Assembly: GCA_022072455.1 (NCBI GenBank) | Contig: JAJVHY010000031.1 | Location: 85,761 to 149,760, forward strand | From: Verrucomicrobiia bacterium | GTDB taxonomy: Bacteria > Verrucomicrobiota > Verrucomicrobiia > Palsa-1439 | Length of the DNA stretch: 64,000 bases | Reading direction: 5' to 3' | In this document: positions 63,906 through 64,000 of the stretch, piece after piece | Position numbering within the stretch: the stretch's first letter is position 1 | Layout of the letters: each line of letters begins with the position of its first letter | Translations under genes and position numbers: made by a program | The notes under the pieces: generated by a model | The model's database searches: none | Told to the model about the DNA's origin: nothing | What the model saw: the letters and a program-made list of their open reading frames with translations, nothing else

Positions 63906-64000
63906 ATGACGAACGACGAATTGGCTTACGTTTTAATCAACCCCTACACGATTTTTAAGTCGCGCACGGGCGGCGTGATTGTGCGTCTGTTCACCCGGAC
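63906..64000 (+). CDS. N-terminal fragment, possibly nucleoside-diphosphate-kinase-like (cut by window end)
   Basis: 31 residues visible: MTNDELAYVLINPYTIFKSR then TGGVIVRLFTRT. The pattern AYVLINPYT-KSRTGG-I-RL reminds me of large nucleoside-diphosphate-kinase-like proteins of Verrucomicrobiota, but there is too little to be sure. ATG 63906 follows the terminator by 8 bp. Confidence 0.45.
   Translation, partial: MTNDELAYVLINPYTIFKSRTGGVIVRLFTR

Overview
The window looks like chromosomal DNA of a GC-rich, Gram-negative member of the Verrucomicrobiota, probably near Limisphaerales/Pedosphaera. This is inferred from the mix of families: HYR-repeat secreted proteins, a DUF1800/DUF1501 pair, a WxPGYW (YXWGXW) repeat protein, a DUF5679 zinc ribbon, TonB/ExbBD outer-membrane transport, and many palindromic REP-like repeats. 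Most genes sit in long strings whose stop and start codons overlap as ATGA or TAATG, so several starts can be fixed with some confidence.

Layout. 0-6.8 kb: the 3' part of a HYR protein, then a leftward set (DUF4256, cupin, GH5 hydrolase, DUF1800, DUF1501). 6.8-10.4 kb: thiC under a TPP riboswitch, a HesB/IscA protein, and a divergent pair of metal-protein genes (AmmeMemoRadiSam B and a zincin). 10.4-18 kb: a tightly overlapped leftward operon, rarA, a 22-residue lipoprotein (newly seen here), 5-formyl-THF cyclo-ligase, ymdB-like, amidohydrolase, STN protein, bioF fused in frame to a REP-associated tyrosine transposase (RAYT), then bioA. REP palindromes lie between, beside and inside these genes. 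18-20.6 kb: pheT, carrying two further kinds of paired palindrome in frame.

20.6-26.1 kb is an accessory island: a DUF4160/DUF2442 pair; an AT-richer three-gene unit (GlnD-like nucleotidyltransferase, a 2H phosphoesterase fused to an N6-adenine DNA methyltransferase, and a four-helix membrane protein); a decayed IS110-type transposase; and an array of 21-bp palindromes. The three-gene unit is my best candidate for an undescribed, possibly defensive, system. 26-36.8 kb: an FN3-like protein, Sua5, a small coupled gene, tRNA-Ser, then a two-protein NRPS/PKS assembly line (A-T, then KS-AT-T-C-A-T, no thioesterase) and a flavin split-barrel protein.

36.7-52.6 kb is a large iron/metal uptake region: FeoA/FeoB, a phosphonate-type ABC transporter, two TonB-dependent receptors, a DtxR/MntR-type regulator, a ferritin-like protein, TonB-ExbB-ExbD, a PepSY membrane protein, a PKHD dioxygenase and a helical-repeat protein of unknown role. 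Three promoters share one architecture: TTGACA-like -35, 18-bp spacer, TATA-like -10, and a palindrome near TGTTTGATATGTCAAACA over the -35. They stand before the regulator gene, before the receptor-led operon, and before the helical-repeat gene, which implies a single metal regulon.

52.6-64 kb is mostly housekeeping: a Xer recombinase, RNase III, a second HYR protein, GlnE, a rhomboid protease, tRNA-Lys, IF-1, a fatty-acid desaturase, a WxPGYW protein, a DUF5679 protein with a likely terminator, and the start of a gene cut by the window end.
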